Shown here in pieces: positions 6,833 through 13,576 of a DNA stretch of 20,143 bases (positions are counted from its first letter, which is position 1; every line of letters begins with the position of its first letter). Where the stretch lies: contig DXZS01000001.1 in NCBI GenBank assembly GCA_019419505.1, positions 1 through 20,143 on the forward strand, read 5' to 3'. The notes under the pieces were generated by a model, which had not been told where the DNA came from, ran no database searches, and saw only the letters and a program-made list of their open reading frames with translations. The position numbers and the translations under genes were made by a program. The stretch comes from Collinsella sp. GTDB lineage: Bacteria; Actinomycetota; Coriobacteriia; Coriobacteriales; Coriobacteriaceae.

Positions 6833-8017
6833 ATGATCAACGAAACTATGTATGCTCGCGGTGCGGAAAGCTCCATCATCCGTGAGATTTTTAGCTATGG
6901 CCTTGAGCGCAAGGCGCAGATCGGTGCGGAAAACGTATTTGATTTTTCGCTGGGCAATCCGAGCGTTCCGGCACCCGCTGCTGTGGCGGAGTCCATTAAG
7001 AAGGCCCTGGAGCTGCCGAGTGACCAGTTGCACGGCTACACCCCCGCTCCGGGCCTGCCGCAATGTCGAGCAGCCGTCGCCGAATCGCTCAACCGCCGCT
7101 TTGGAACGAACTATGAGGGTAAGGACGTCTTTATGACGGTGGGTGCCGCGGCTTCGCTCACCTGCACGCTCAACGCCGTTACGAACCCGGGCGACGAGGT
7201 TATTGTTATCGCCCCGTACTTTCCGGAGTATCGCGTTTGGATTGAGAAGGCCGGCTGTACGTGTGTTGAGGCGCTCGCCGATGAAGATACGTTCCAGCTG
7301 AGCGTGGACAACGTGCTCAAGGCGATTACCGATAAGACGACTGCCGTCATCATCGACTCGCCGAATAACCCGACCGGCGCCGTGTATACGCGCGACACGC
7401 TGACGCGACTGGCCAATGTTCTGCGCGAGGCCAACGCTCAGCGCGATCCCGAGAATCCGATTATGCTCATCTCGGATGAGCCGTACCGCGAGATCGTGTA
7501 CGGTGCCGAGGTGCCTTGGGTGCCCTCGATCTACGAGCACACCATCGTGTGCTACTCGTATTCCAAGTCGCTGTCGCTGCCGGGTGAGCGCGTGGGGTGG
7601 ATCTTGGTTCCCAACACCAATCCGCAGGCTGCCCGTCTGATGCCGGCTGTTGCGGGCGCTGCCCGTACGCTGGGTTTTGTATGCGCACCGGCACTCTTCC
7701 AGCGCGTAATCATCGATTGCATCGATGAGCCGAGCGATGTCGAGGCCTATGCGCGCAACCGCACCGCGCTTACCGACGCACTAGCGGAGTATGGCTACAC
7801 CTATGTTGAGCCGGATGGCGCGTTCTACCTATGGGTGAAAGCGTTGGAGCCCGATGCGAATGCGTTCTGTGAGCGCGCAAAGAAGTATGAGTTGCTTGCG
7901 GTTCCCTCGGACAGCTTTGGTATGCCGGGTTGGTTCCGCCTGGGCTATTGCGTGAGCTACGAAACGATTGTCAATTCGCTACCCGCTTGGAAACAGTTGG
8001 CGGACGAGTATCGTTAA
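6833..8017 (+). CDS. PLP-dependent aminotransferase, class I/II
   Basis: 394 aa from ATG 6833, which follows AAAGGGG at 6821-6827. A longer in-frame start at 6734 lies inside the palindromic element and is rejected. This is a fold-type I aminotransferase related to aspartate aminotransferases: VFDFSLGNPSVPAP at the N-terminus, GAAASLTCTLNAVTNPGDEV for phosphate and ring binding, SPNNPTGAVY, SDEPYREIVY and the PLP lysine in YSYSKSLSLPGERVGW (K245). A conserved arginine for the substrate carboxylate is likely in GWFRLGYCVS near the C-terminus. It is probably cytosolic and transfers an amino group between an amino acid and a 2-oxo acid; the specific substrate cannot be set from sequence. The PHP gene 165 bp downstream has its own promoter candidate. 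Confidence 0.93.
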   Translation: MINETMYARGAESSIIREIFSYGLERKAQIGAENVFDFSLGNPSVPAPAAVAESIKKALELPSDQLHGYTPAPGLPQCRAAVAESLNRRFGTNYEGKDVFMTVGAAASLTCTLNAVTNPGDEVIVIAPYFPEYRVWIEKAGCTCVEALADEDTFQLSVDNVLKAITDKTTAVIIDSPNNPTGAVYTRDTLTRLANVLREANAQRDPENPIMLISDEPYREIVYGAEVPWVPSIYEHTIVCYSYSKSLSLPGERVGWILVPNTNPQAARLMPAVAGAARTLGFVCAPALFQRVIIDCIDEPSDVEAYARNRTALTDALAEYGYTYVEPDGAFYLWVKALEPDANAFCERAKKYELLAVPSDSFGMPGWFRLGYCVSYETIVNSLPAWKQLADEYR

Positions 8018-8034
8018 AAGTAAAGCGCTCTGCC

Positions 8035-8082
8035 TACAATGTTTTACGTGAAACGGGGTTTGGTGTTAAGCCGGACCCCGTT
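8035..8082 (+). other. TACAAT box followed by a stable hairpin
   Basis: A TACAAT hexamer (8035-8040) is followed 11 bp later by a 12-bp stem, AACGGGGTTTGG / CCGGACCCCGTT (8052-8063 and 8071-8082, two G-U pairs). Only TTGT follows the stem, so it is a poor intrinsic terminator. It may end aminotransferase transcripts or mark a short transcript. This is weak evidence. Confidence 0.3.
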
Positions 8083-8115
8083 GTCATGGACGTTGTGTCT
8101 TTGGGATGGAGTGGT

Positions 8116-8145
8116 TTTACGACTATCGAAGGCTATGCGTACAAT
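8116..8145 (+). promoter_or_regulatory. Possible promoter of the PHP phosphatase gene
   Basis: TTTACG (8116-8121), an 18-bp spacer and TACAAT (8140-8145) lie 37 bp before the ATG. The -35 matches the consensus at four of six positions. Confidence 0.45.
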
Positions 8146-8182
8146 GAATATAAGCGACGGCCGTGCCAGATAAGGAGACCTG

Positions 8183-9004
8183 ATGCCCTACCTGCTTTCT
8201 TGTGACATTCATACCCATACGATGTTCTCTGCGCATGCATATTCGACCATTGAGGAGAATGTGTACTGGGCGGCAGAGCGTGGTCTGCAGGTGCTCGGAT
8301 CTGCCGACCATTTGAGCTCTATGGTTACGGCTTGCCCCAATGACCTGCGCAGTTACCAGTTCTTTATCAACCAGGATATCTGGCCGCGCATTTGGAGCGG
8401 CGTGCTGGTGCTGCGTGGTGCCGAGGCCGATATCGTTTCGCTGGACGGAAGCCTGTTTGGCGAGGACACTCTTGTCACGCTCGATATTGCCGGCGATTCG
8501 TACAGCCGTCAGCATTCGCTGTTCGATTTGGTTACGCGTAATTTGGATTATTTGGTTGCAAGCGTGCATAATCCGCAGATTGCCGAGGGCGCGACGCTGG
8601 CCCAGACGACCGAGATGTATATCAATGCCCTGGAGCACCCCAAGGTGTTCATGCTGGGTCACACGGGGCGTTCGGGCGTGCCGTTCGATATCGACGAGGT
8701 GCTGTTGGCAGCTAAGGCCAAGCACAAGATTATTGAGATCAACAACCATAGTCTTGAACACGGTGTCGACACTGAGCATTGGGCCGTATGCCGCAAGATC
8801 GCCGAGCGCTGCGCCGAGCTGGGCGTGGGCATTGGCGTTTCGACCGATGCGCACATTGGCATGGCAATTGGTAAGCTCGATTACGCTCGCAAGATGCTCG
8901 ACGAGATTCACTTCCCGTTGGATCTGATCGTGACGCGCGATCGCGAGACGCTGCTGCGCGAGATGGCGGCAGCCGGCGTGTGCGACCTGTGCAAGGGGAT
9001 GTAG
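8183..9004 (+). CDS. PHP-domain phosphatase, YcdX-like
   Basis: 273 aa. The start ATG 8183 follows AAGGAG. The PHP fold carries a three-metal phosphoesterase centre, and all nine ligands known from E. coli YcdX can be placed here: H10, H12 (DIHTHT), H18, H43 (GSADH), E81 (GAEAD), H129 (ASVHNP), H160 (GHTGR), D222 and H224 (STDAH). The complete set argues for an active phosphatase rather than a degenerate polymerase-type PHP domain. The physiological substrate is unknown. It is a cytosolic protein without signal peptide. It follows the aminotransferase in the same direction and ends at a strong terminator shared with the convergent methyltransferase gene. Histidinol phosphatase is an alternative PHP role, but no his genes are near. 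Confidence 0.92.
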   Translation: MPYLLSCDIHTHTMFSAHAYSTIEENVYWAAERGLQVLGSADHLSSMVTACPNDLRSYQFFINQDIWPRIWSGVLVLRGAEADIVSLDGSLFGEDTLVTLDIAGDSYSRQHSLFDLVTRNLDYLVASVHNPQIAEGATLAQTTEMYINALEHPKVFMLGHTGRSGVPFDIDEVLLAAKAKHKIIEINNHSLEHGVDTEHWAVCRKIAERCAELGVGIGVSTDAHIGMAIGKLDYARKMLDEIHFPLDLIVTRDRETLLREMAAAGVCDLCKGM

Positions 9005-9024
9005 CGGAATTTATAAACCAAGCG

Positions 9025-9059
9025 AAGGGGGCGGCCCAGGCGGGTCGCCCCCTTTCTTG
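9025..9059. terminator. Terminator between PHP and rRNA methyltransferase genes
   Basis: A 13-bp stem pairs 9025-9037 with 9042-9054 (one G-U) around a 4-nt loop and is followed by TCTTGT on the + strand. It lies between the convergent genes ending at 9004 and 9083, so it may serve both. On the - strand the flanking T tract is weaker. Confidence 0.8.
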
Positions 9060-9082
9060 TCCCAAAAATCTACTGAGGTTGG

Positions 9083-10531
9083 TTAGCGGCGTTCGAGGAC
9101 CGCTACGGTTTCGGTGTGGTCGGTATGGGGGAACATGTCGACGGGCGTGATCTTGAGCAGGCGATAGCCTCCGCCGAGGAGCTGGTGCAGGTCGCGCTCT
9201 TGGGTCACGGGGTTGCAGCTGATATAGGTGATGCGGCGTGGCTTAAGCGCGCAGGCGGCTTCGAGGAACTCGGGGGTGGAGCCAGCACGCGGCGGATCGA
9301 TGGAAAGGACGTCGACGCGCTCGTTGTTGTCGGCGGCATCCAGGATGTAGTCGGTGGCATCGTCGGCCATAAACCAGGCGCTGCGGGTAAGACCGCTGAG
9401 CTCGGCATTGCGGCGCGCGTCGGCAATGCCCGCCGGGTTGCGCTCTACGCCGAGCAGCATGATGCCGATACCCTTGTTCTGGGCTTCTTTAGCTGCGCAA
9501 AGACCGATGGTGCCGCTGCCGCAGTAAGCATCCATAAGCACATCGCCCTGGTGCAGATCCATGCCGTCGATAGCGAGCTGATAGAGCAGCTCGGTCTGCT
9601 GCGGGTTGGTCTGGTAGAACGCGGTGGGGGAGATATCGAACTCGCAGCCGAGCAGCTGGTCGCGCATGCACTCGGCGCCATATACAATGCGGGTTTCCTC
9701 GCCGAGGATGGCGTTGCCGGTGCGTCCGTTGATGTTTTGGGCGACGGTGACGATGCGCGGATCGAGTGCGGCGACGGCCTCAAAGAAATCCTGTGCATGC
9801 GGCAGGTCGCGCTGGGCGGTCACGAGGGTGACCATGATTTGGTCGGTGCGCCAGCCGCAGCGAACGACGGCATAGCGAAGCAGGCCCAGATGCTTGTCCT
9901 CGTTAAAGGCGGGAATGCGCAGGCGCTCAGCCTCACGCGCGATGCCGTTGAGAATCTGACGGGCACCCGGCGCCTCGACGGGACATTCGGGAACAGCAAC
10001 GATTCTGTGCGTGCCACGTTCAAAAAAGCCGCAGCGGACAGCGCCCTCTTTACCGGGGGCAAAGGGAGTGGCGGCCTTATGGCGAAACCCGCGCGGCGCA
10101 GGATATTTACCCGGGTCGCCCAGGGTGACGCCCATACCGCGAATGGGGTCGACGCTAATACCCTCGCGCTCGCATAGAGCAGCAAAAAGCTCCTCCATAA
10201 CAGCCTGCTTAGCTGCCAACTGCTTTTTATAAGGACGATTGAGCGCCGTGCACCCACCGCAAGCTTTCATAATGGAACAAGGCAACTTGGGATCAACGGC
10301 CTTATGAGCGGACCGGGACGACTCTTTATGCGAATGCTTGGAACGAGCTTGAGGTGCCTTATCCTCGCCCCGACGAAAGCTGGGGCGCTTGGCCTTAGCC
10401 TTGCCCTTGGCCGACTTACCTTTCGCGTCCTGAGACGACTTGGATTTCTTGGAAGATTTTTTCTCCTCCGGCCCCTCAGCCGCCTCGATCAAAGCACGAC
10501 GAGCCTTACGCTCCGCACGAGATTCTGCCAT
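9083..10531 (-). CDS. 23S rRNA (uracil-5-)-methyltransferase, RlmC/RlmD (TrmA) family
   Basis: 482 aa from ATG 10531, preceded by GGAG on the - strand. Longer in-frame starts run into the inverted-repeat element and are rejected. The family methylates C5 of specific uridines in 23S rRNA (U747 and U1939 in E. coli numbering) with SAM. The [4Fe-4S] ligands are C85, C91, C94 (CSIMKACGGC) and C183 (VPECP). The SAM-binding loop is DAYCGSGTIG (334-343), DPPRAG spans 412-417, and the catalytic nucleophile is C439 in SCNP. QTNP (307-310) is also typical. Residues 1-80 form a Lys/Ser/Ala/Arg-rich low-complexity tail where RlmD proteins have a TRAM domain. Whether the target is U747, U1939 or both cannot be told. 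Confidence 0.93.
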   Translation of the reverse strand: MAESRAERKARRALIEAAEGPEEKKSSKKSKSSQDAKGKSAKGKAKAKRPSFRRGEDKAPQARSKHSHKESSRSAHKAVDPKLPCSIMKACGGCTALNRPYKKQLAAKQAVMEELFAALCEREGISVDPIRGMGVTLGDPGKYPAPRGFRHKAATPFAPGKEGAVRCGFFERGTHRIVAVPECPVEAPGARQILNGIAREAERLRIPAFNEDKHLGLLRYAVVRCGWRTDQIMVTLVTAQRDLPHAQDFFEAVAALDPRIVTVAQNINGRTGNAILGEETRIVYGAECMRDQLLGCEFDISPTAFYQTNPQQTELLYQLAIDGMDLHQGDVLMDAYCGSGTIGLCAAKEAQNKGIGIMLLGVERNPAGIADARRNAELSGLTRSAWFMADDATDYILDAADNNERVDVLSIDPPRAGSTPEFLEAACALKPRRITYISCNPVTQERDLHQLLGGGYRLLKITPVDMFPHTDHTETVAVLERR

Positions 10532-10568
10532 CAATAACTCCACTAATTCATGAATTAAAGCTGCAAGT

Positions 10569-10574
10569 ATTGTA
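10569..10574 (-). promoter_or_regulatory. Possible -10 box of the rRNA methyltransferase gene
   Basis: TACAAT on the - strand (ATTGTA on +), 38 bp upstream of the ATG at 10531. The best -35 at normal spacing is poor. Confidence 0.4.
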
Positions 10575-10638
10575 GCGTGCCAGGCCAGCAGACGATATAC
10601 AAGCGGTTTAATCGTGTCAGTGATAAGCCCAACGACGG

Positions 10639-10777
10639 TTGCCCGCCGCGTGAGGGGTGTGGGGGTTAAGTTTATCGCGAGTTCCGCACGAACAGGAGGC
10701 CACTTAATGTGGCCTCCGTCGTGAGCAGGACTGTAGAGCAGGAAACTTAACCCCCACACCCCTCACGCGGCGGGCAA
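10639..10777. repeat. 139-bp inverted-repeat element with 35-bp perfect arms
   Basis: Arms 10639-10673 and 10743-10777 are exact reverse complements. The 69-nt core holds nested helices: CACGA/TCGTG (10687-10691 with 10719-10723) and GGAGGCCAC/GTGGCCTCC (10695-10703 with 10709-10717) around a 5-nt loop. The arrangement is that of a MITE-like or BIME-like element. No transposase is in the window and I saw no obvious target-site duplication. It lies between the divergent methyltransferase and binding-protein genes, outside both likely promoters. Confidence 0.85.
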
Positions 10778-10784
10778 ACTCGCC

Positions 10785-10813
10785 TTGTGCTCTATCACGC
10801 TAAAGTGTATGAT
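10785..10813 (+). promoter_or_regulatory. Promoter of the ABC importer operon
   Basis: TTGTGC (10785-10790), a 17-bp spacer and TATGAT (10808-10813) match sigma-70 spacing, with a -10 that fits five of six consensus positions. Transcription would start near 10820, giving a leader of about 50 nt before the ATG at 10870. Confidence 0.55.
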
Positions 10814-10851
10814 TCTGAACGTTACATAACCCACTTTACTTAACTAAAGTG
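10801..10851 (+). promoter_or_regulatory. TAAAGTG boxes, candidate operator
   Basis: TAAAGTG occurs at 10801-10807 inside the promoter spacer, and as a perfect inverted pair CACTTTA-N6-TAAAGTG at 10832-10851, just upstream of the ribosome-binding site. Three copies in 51 bp flank the presumed start site, which suggests repressor binding. The regulator is unknown. Confidence 0.4.
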
Positions 10852-10869
10852 CCACCAAGGGGGAATACC

Positions 10870-11730
10870 ATGAATACCGATATGTCTCGTCGTCAGTTTG
10901 TTGGTCTAGCCGGCTCGTTTGCCACGGTGCTCGGCCTTGGTCTTGTCGGCTGCGGCGGTGGTGCCGGTAAGGGCTCTGCTGCTGGATCTACCGCAGCCAA
11001 GGATGTGAAGGGCGCTGCGGAGTCCAAGAAGCTCGTGGTGGGCTTTGACAAGTCCTACCCTCCGTACGGCTTTGTGGGCGACGACGGCGAGTACACCGGC
11101 TTTGATCTCGATCTGGCCAAGGCTGTTGCCGATAAGCAGGGCTGGGAGGTCAAATACGAGGCTATCGACTGGGACGCCAAGGATACGCTGCTCAACTCGG
11201 GCGCCATCAACTGCATCTGGAACGGCTTTACCATGGAGGGCCGCGAGGACGACTACACGTTCTCCGAGCCTTATATGCTTAACGAGCAGGTGCTCGTGGT
11301 CAAGAAGGACGCGGGTATCAAGAGCTGGGACGATCTTGCCGGCAAGACCGTGATTACCCAGACCGATTCCGCCGCTCAGGATGTGCTCGAGGGCGACCAG
11401 AAGGATCTGGCGGCGACGTTTGCCACGCTCGACACCATCGGCGAGTACAACACGGCCTTTATGCAGCTCGAGAGCGGCGCGGTCGATGCCGTGGCTTGCG
11501 ACCTTTCGATTGCCCAGTATCAGCTTGCCGCCAAGCCCGATGCTTATACGCAGCTTGATGAGCCGCTGTCCAGCGAGCACTACGCCGTCGGCTTTAAGAA
11601 GGGCGACACCAAGTCGGCCGATGCCGTGACCGAGTCGCTCAAGGCACTCTATGAGGACGGCACGGTCAAGGACCTGTGCGACAAGTATTCAAGCTACGGT
11701 CTATCCTTCGACAACTGGGTTTTGAAATAG
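10870..11730 (+). CDS. Amino-acid ABC transporter substrate-binding lipoprotein
   Basis: 286 aa from ATG 10870, after AAGGGGG at 10857-10863. The signal peptide combines a twin-arginine motif, SRRQFVG (residues 6-12), with a lipobox, LVGC (C28 becomes the lipidated N-terminus), so export is probably through Tat followed by lipid anchoring outside the membrane. A Gly/Ser/Ala linker follows. The mature part is a family 3 (GlnH/HisJ-like) binding protein: LVVGFDKSYPPYGFVGDDGEYTGFDLDLAKAV and IDWDAKDTLLNSGAINCIWNGFT are typical. A polar amino acid is the likely ligand; the acidic or basic preference cannot be read directly. It starts the operon with the permease and ATPase. Confidence 0.94.
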   Translation: MNTDMSRRQFVGLAGSFATVLGLGLVGCGGGAGKGSAAGSTAAKDVKGAAESKKLVVGFDKSYPPYGFVGDDGEYTGFDLDLAKAVADKQGWEVKYEAIDWDAKDTLLNSGAINCIWNGFTMEGREDDYTFSEPYMLNEQVLVVKKDAGIKSWDDLAGKTVITQTDSAAQDVLEGDQKDLAATFATLDTIGEYNTAFMQLESGAVDAVACDLSIAQYQLAAKPDAYTQLDEPLSSEHYAVGFKKGDTKSADAVTESLKALYEDGTVKDLCDKYSSYGLSFDNWVLK

Positions 11731-11828
11731 CCACAGCACCCAACCTTGCGGCTCCAACCCTCCTCGCGTACCAAAGTACGCTTCGTCGGGCTTGTCGCTC
11801 GCAATCTTGGGCACTGTGCCTATTTCAA
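11722..11828 (+). other. Large intercistronic stem-loop
   Basis: The sequence from the stop codon of the binding-protein gene to about 40 bp before the permease start folds on itself. Helices, from outside in, are TTGAAATAG/CTATTTCAA (11722-11730 with 11820-11828), CACAG/CTGTG, CCCAA/TTGGG, TTGCG/CGCAA, and GCGTAC-CAAA-GTACGC at the tip. There is no U tract. Such folds in transporter operons often protect the upstream mRNA so that the binding protein is made in excess. That role is an inference here. Confidence 0.6.
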
Positions 11829-11868
11829 TTAACACCTGCTGTTCCGTTACTGTGAAAGAGAGCTTGGG

Positions 11869-12522
11869 GTGTCTATTCAGGTCATGATGCAGATGCTTGG
11901 CCAGGGATTCTTGGTCAGCTTGCAGCTGTTTGTGTTGACGCTGCTCGGGTCGATTCCGCTGGGAATCCCCGTGGCGTTTATGCGCATGAGCAAAATTGCG
12001 CCGCTCCGCTGGATTGCGCGCATCTACATTTCGGTGATGCGCGGCACGCCGCTCATGCTGCAGATGTTTGCCATCTACTTTGCCCCGTACTACGTGTTCG
12101 GCATCTCGCTCACGCCCGATTCCAAGTGGACGGCGTGCGTTGTGGCGTTCATCATCAACTACGCCGGCTACTTTGCCGAGATCTATCGCTCGGGCCTGCA
12201 GTCCATTCCGCGCGGTCAATACGAGGCCGCCGAGGTGCTGGGTTACTCTCGTCTGCAGACGTTTTTGTACATCGTGATGCCGCAGGTCGCCAAACGCATT
12301 TTGCCGGCGATGGGCAACGAGATCATCACGCTGGTCAAGGACACGTCGCTGGCGTTTGCCATCGGCGTGGGGGAGATGTTCTCGACGGCCAAGGCGCTGG
12401 TCGCCTCGCAGGTGAGCATGGTGCCGTTTGCGATTGCGGCGCTGATCTACTGGGTCTTTAACTTCGTCGTCGAGATGCTGCTTGGCGCCGCCGAAAAGAA
12501 GCTGGACTATTATCATGACTAA
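11869..12522 (+). CDS. Amino-acid ABC transporter permease
   Basis: 217 aa from a GTG start (11869), preceded by AAAGAGAG. It belongs to the His/Glu/Gln/Arg-type permease family, with about five membrane helices. An early helix is GFLVSLQLFVLTLLGSIPLG. The cytoplasmic EAA loop, which contacts the ATPase, is clear: EAAEVLGYSRLQTFLYIVMP at about 121-140. Only one permease gene is present, so a homodimer is expected. The stop codon overlaps the ATPase gene start (shared bases 12515-12522), which implies translational coupling. A later in-frame ATG at 11884 is possible but lacks a good ribosome-binding site. Confidence 0.94.
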   Translation: MSIQVMMQMLGQGFLVSLQLFVLTLLGSIPLGIPVAFMRMSKIAPLRWIARIYISVMRGTPLMLQMFAIYFAPYYVFGISLTPDSKWTACVVAFIINYAGYFAEIYRSGLQSIPRGQYEAAEVLGYSRLQTFLYIVMPQVAKRILPAMGNEIITLVKDTSLAFAIGVGEMFSTAKALVASQVSMVPFAIAALIYWVFNFVVEMLLGAAEKKLDYYHD

Positions 12523-13279
12523 CTCAGTGATGAAAATCGAAAGCGCGCGTAAGGCGTTTGGCGGCAATGAGGTACTCAAGGATATCTCGCTCGAGGTCAA
12601 GCGCGGCGAGGTCGTGGCGATTATCGGGCCTTCGGGCGGCGGTAAGTCCACGCTTCTGCGCTGCGCCACACTGCTCGAGACGCTCGACGGTGGCTCGCTT
12701 TCGTTTGGCGACCTTGCCGTTGCGATGGACGCGGGGTCGGGTGCGGTATATGCGAAAGGCGACGTGCCCAAGCAGGCGCGCTCGCGATTTGGCCTGGTGT
12801 TTCAGAACTACAATCTGTTTCCGCACTATACGGTGATGAAAAACATCACCGATGCTCCGATTCGCGTGCTCAAGCGCCCGCGCGAGCAGGCCGAAGCACG
12901 CGCGTGTGAGCTGATCGCGCAGATGGGGCTTACGGGCAACGAGAACAAGGTGCCATGTGAGCTTTCGGGCGGTCAGCAACAGCGTGTGAGTATCGCCCGC
13001 GCCTTGGCGCTCGACCCGGAGATCTTGTTCTTTGACGAGCCGACCTCGGCGCTCGATCCCGAGCTAACGGCTGAGGTGCTGCGTGTCATTAAAGACCTTG
13101 CCGCACAGAATATGACGATGGTGATCGTGACCCATGCGATGCAGTTCGCGCGCGACGTTGCCGATCGCGTGGTCTTTATGGACGGCGGTCGCATTGTCGA
13201 GGAGGGCCCGGCCGAGCAGGTTATCGATCATCCGCGTGAGCAACGTACCCGTGAGTTCTTGAGCCGTATCGAGGGCTAG
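12515..13279 (+). CDS. Amino-acid ABC transporter ATP-binding protein
   Basis: 254 aa. The motifs are Walker A GPSGGGKS (38-45), Q-loop Q97 in VFQNYNLFPH, signature LSGGQQQR (150-157), Walker B ILFFDE with catalytic E175, D-loop SALD, and switch histidine H207. This is the GlnQ/HisP type that powers polar amino-acid uptake. A short insert (about 68-88) between Walker A and the Q-loop, MDAGSGAVYAKGDVPKQAR, is somewhat longer than in GlnQ. The start at 12515 overlaps the permease end. An internal ATG at 12530 is an alternative. A terminator follows the stop. Confidence 0.96.
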   Translation: MTNSVMKIESARKAFGGNEVLKDISLEVKRGEVVAIIGPSGGGKSTLLRCATLLETLDGGSLSFGDLAVAMDAGSGAVYAKGDVPKQARSRFGLVFQNYNLFPHYTVMKNITDAPIRVLKRPREQAEARACELIAQMGLTGNENKVPCELSGGQQQRVSIARALALDPEILFFDEPTSALDPELTAEVLRVIKDLAAQNMTMVIVTHAMQFARDVADRVVFMDGGRIVEEGPAEQVIDHPREQRTREFLSRIEG

Positions 13280-13300
13280 GCTCAGCTATGTATTGAGAAA

Positions 13301-13340
13301 AAGCCGCCGCAGGTCTTATGGTCTGTGGCGGCTTCTATTT
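13301..13340 (+). terminator. Terminator of the ABC importer operon
   Basis: A 12-bp stem AAGCCGCCGCAG / CTGTGGCGGCTT (13301-13312 with 13323-13334, one G-U pair) is followed by CTATTT. The U tract is interrupted, but the stem is strong and correctly placed. Confidence 0.8.
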
Positions 13341-13355
13341 GTATCGACGGGGTTT

Positions 13356-13576
13356 AATAATCGCCTGGCGTGCTCGTCCTGTCCTCTCGCCGCCTGTATT
13401 CACACGTGCGCCGAAAGGTGTGCATGGACAGTCACCCGTGAGGGTAGGGTGGTGGCATAGGACATTTGGAGGGTGAGTCGGCTCGGCTGCCGACCATGCT
13501 GCTCCCAGGACGGCACCGACCGCGAACTCTCCCCGTTGGCGTCGCGCATTGCGCGCGGCCCTGCAAGGAGGTCATC
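13356..13576 (+). promoter_or_regulatory. Long leader of the EF-G-like gene
   Basis: The A/T island TTAATAAT (13354-13361) could be a -10 region, which would give an untranslated leader of about 210 nt. The leader can form several helices: CACAC/GTGTG (near 13402-13422), GCATGG/CCATGC (13422-13427 with 13494-13499), GTCGGC/GCCGAC (13477-13482 with 13489-13494) and CGCGC-ATT-GCGCG just before the ribosome-binding site. It matches no riboswitch consensus I know. No coding potential is supported. Confidence 0.35.

Noticed and set aside
8087..8205. 39-codon frame overlapping the PHP gene start
   Set aside because: It has no ribosome-binding site and overlaps the well-supported PHP start.
9116..10177. 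353-codon + strand open frame opposite the rRNA methyltransferase
   Set aside because: The - strand protein has complete Fe-S and SAM motifs. The + frame has no recognisable domain.
10532..10759. N-terminal extension of the rRNA methyltransferase
   Set aside because: It would translate through the inverted-repeat element; ATG 10531 has a GGAG ribosome-binding site.
13402..13576. Known riboswitch before the EF-G-like gene
   Set aside because: I compared it from memory with cobalamin, TPP, SAM, M-box, THF, ZTP and c-di-GMP consensus elements and found no match; it is kept only as an unassigned leader.
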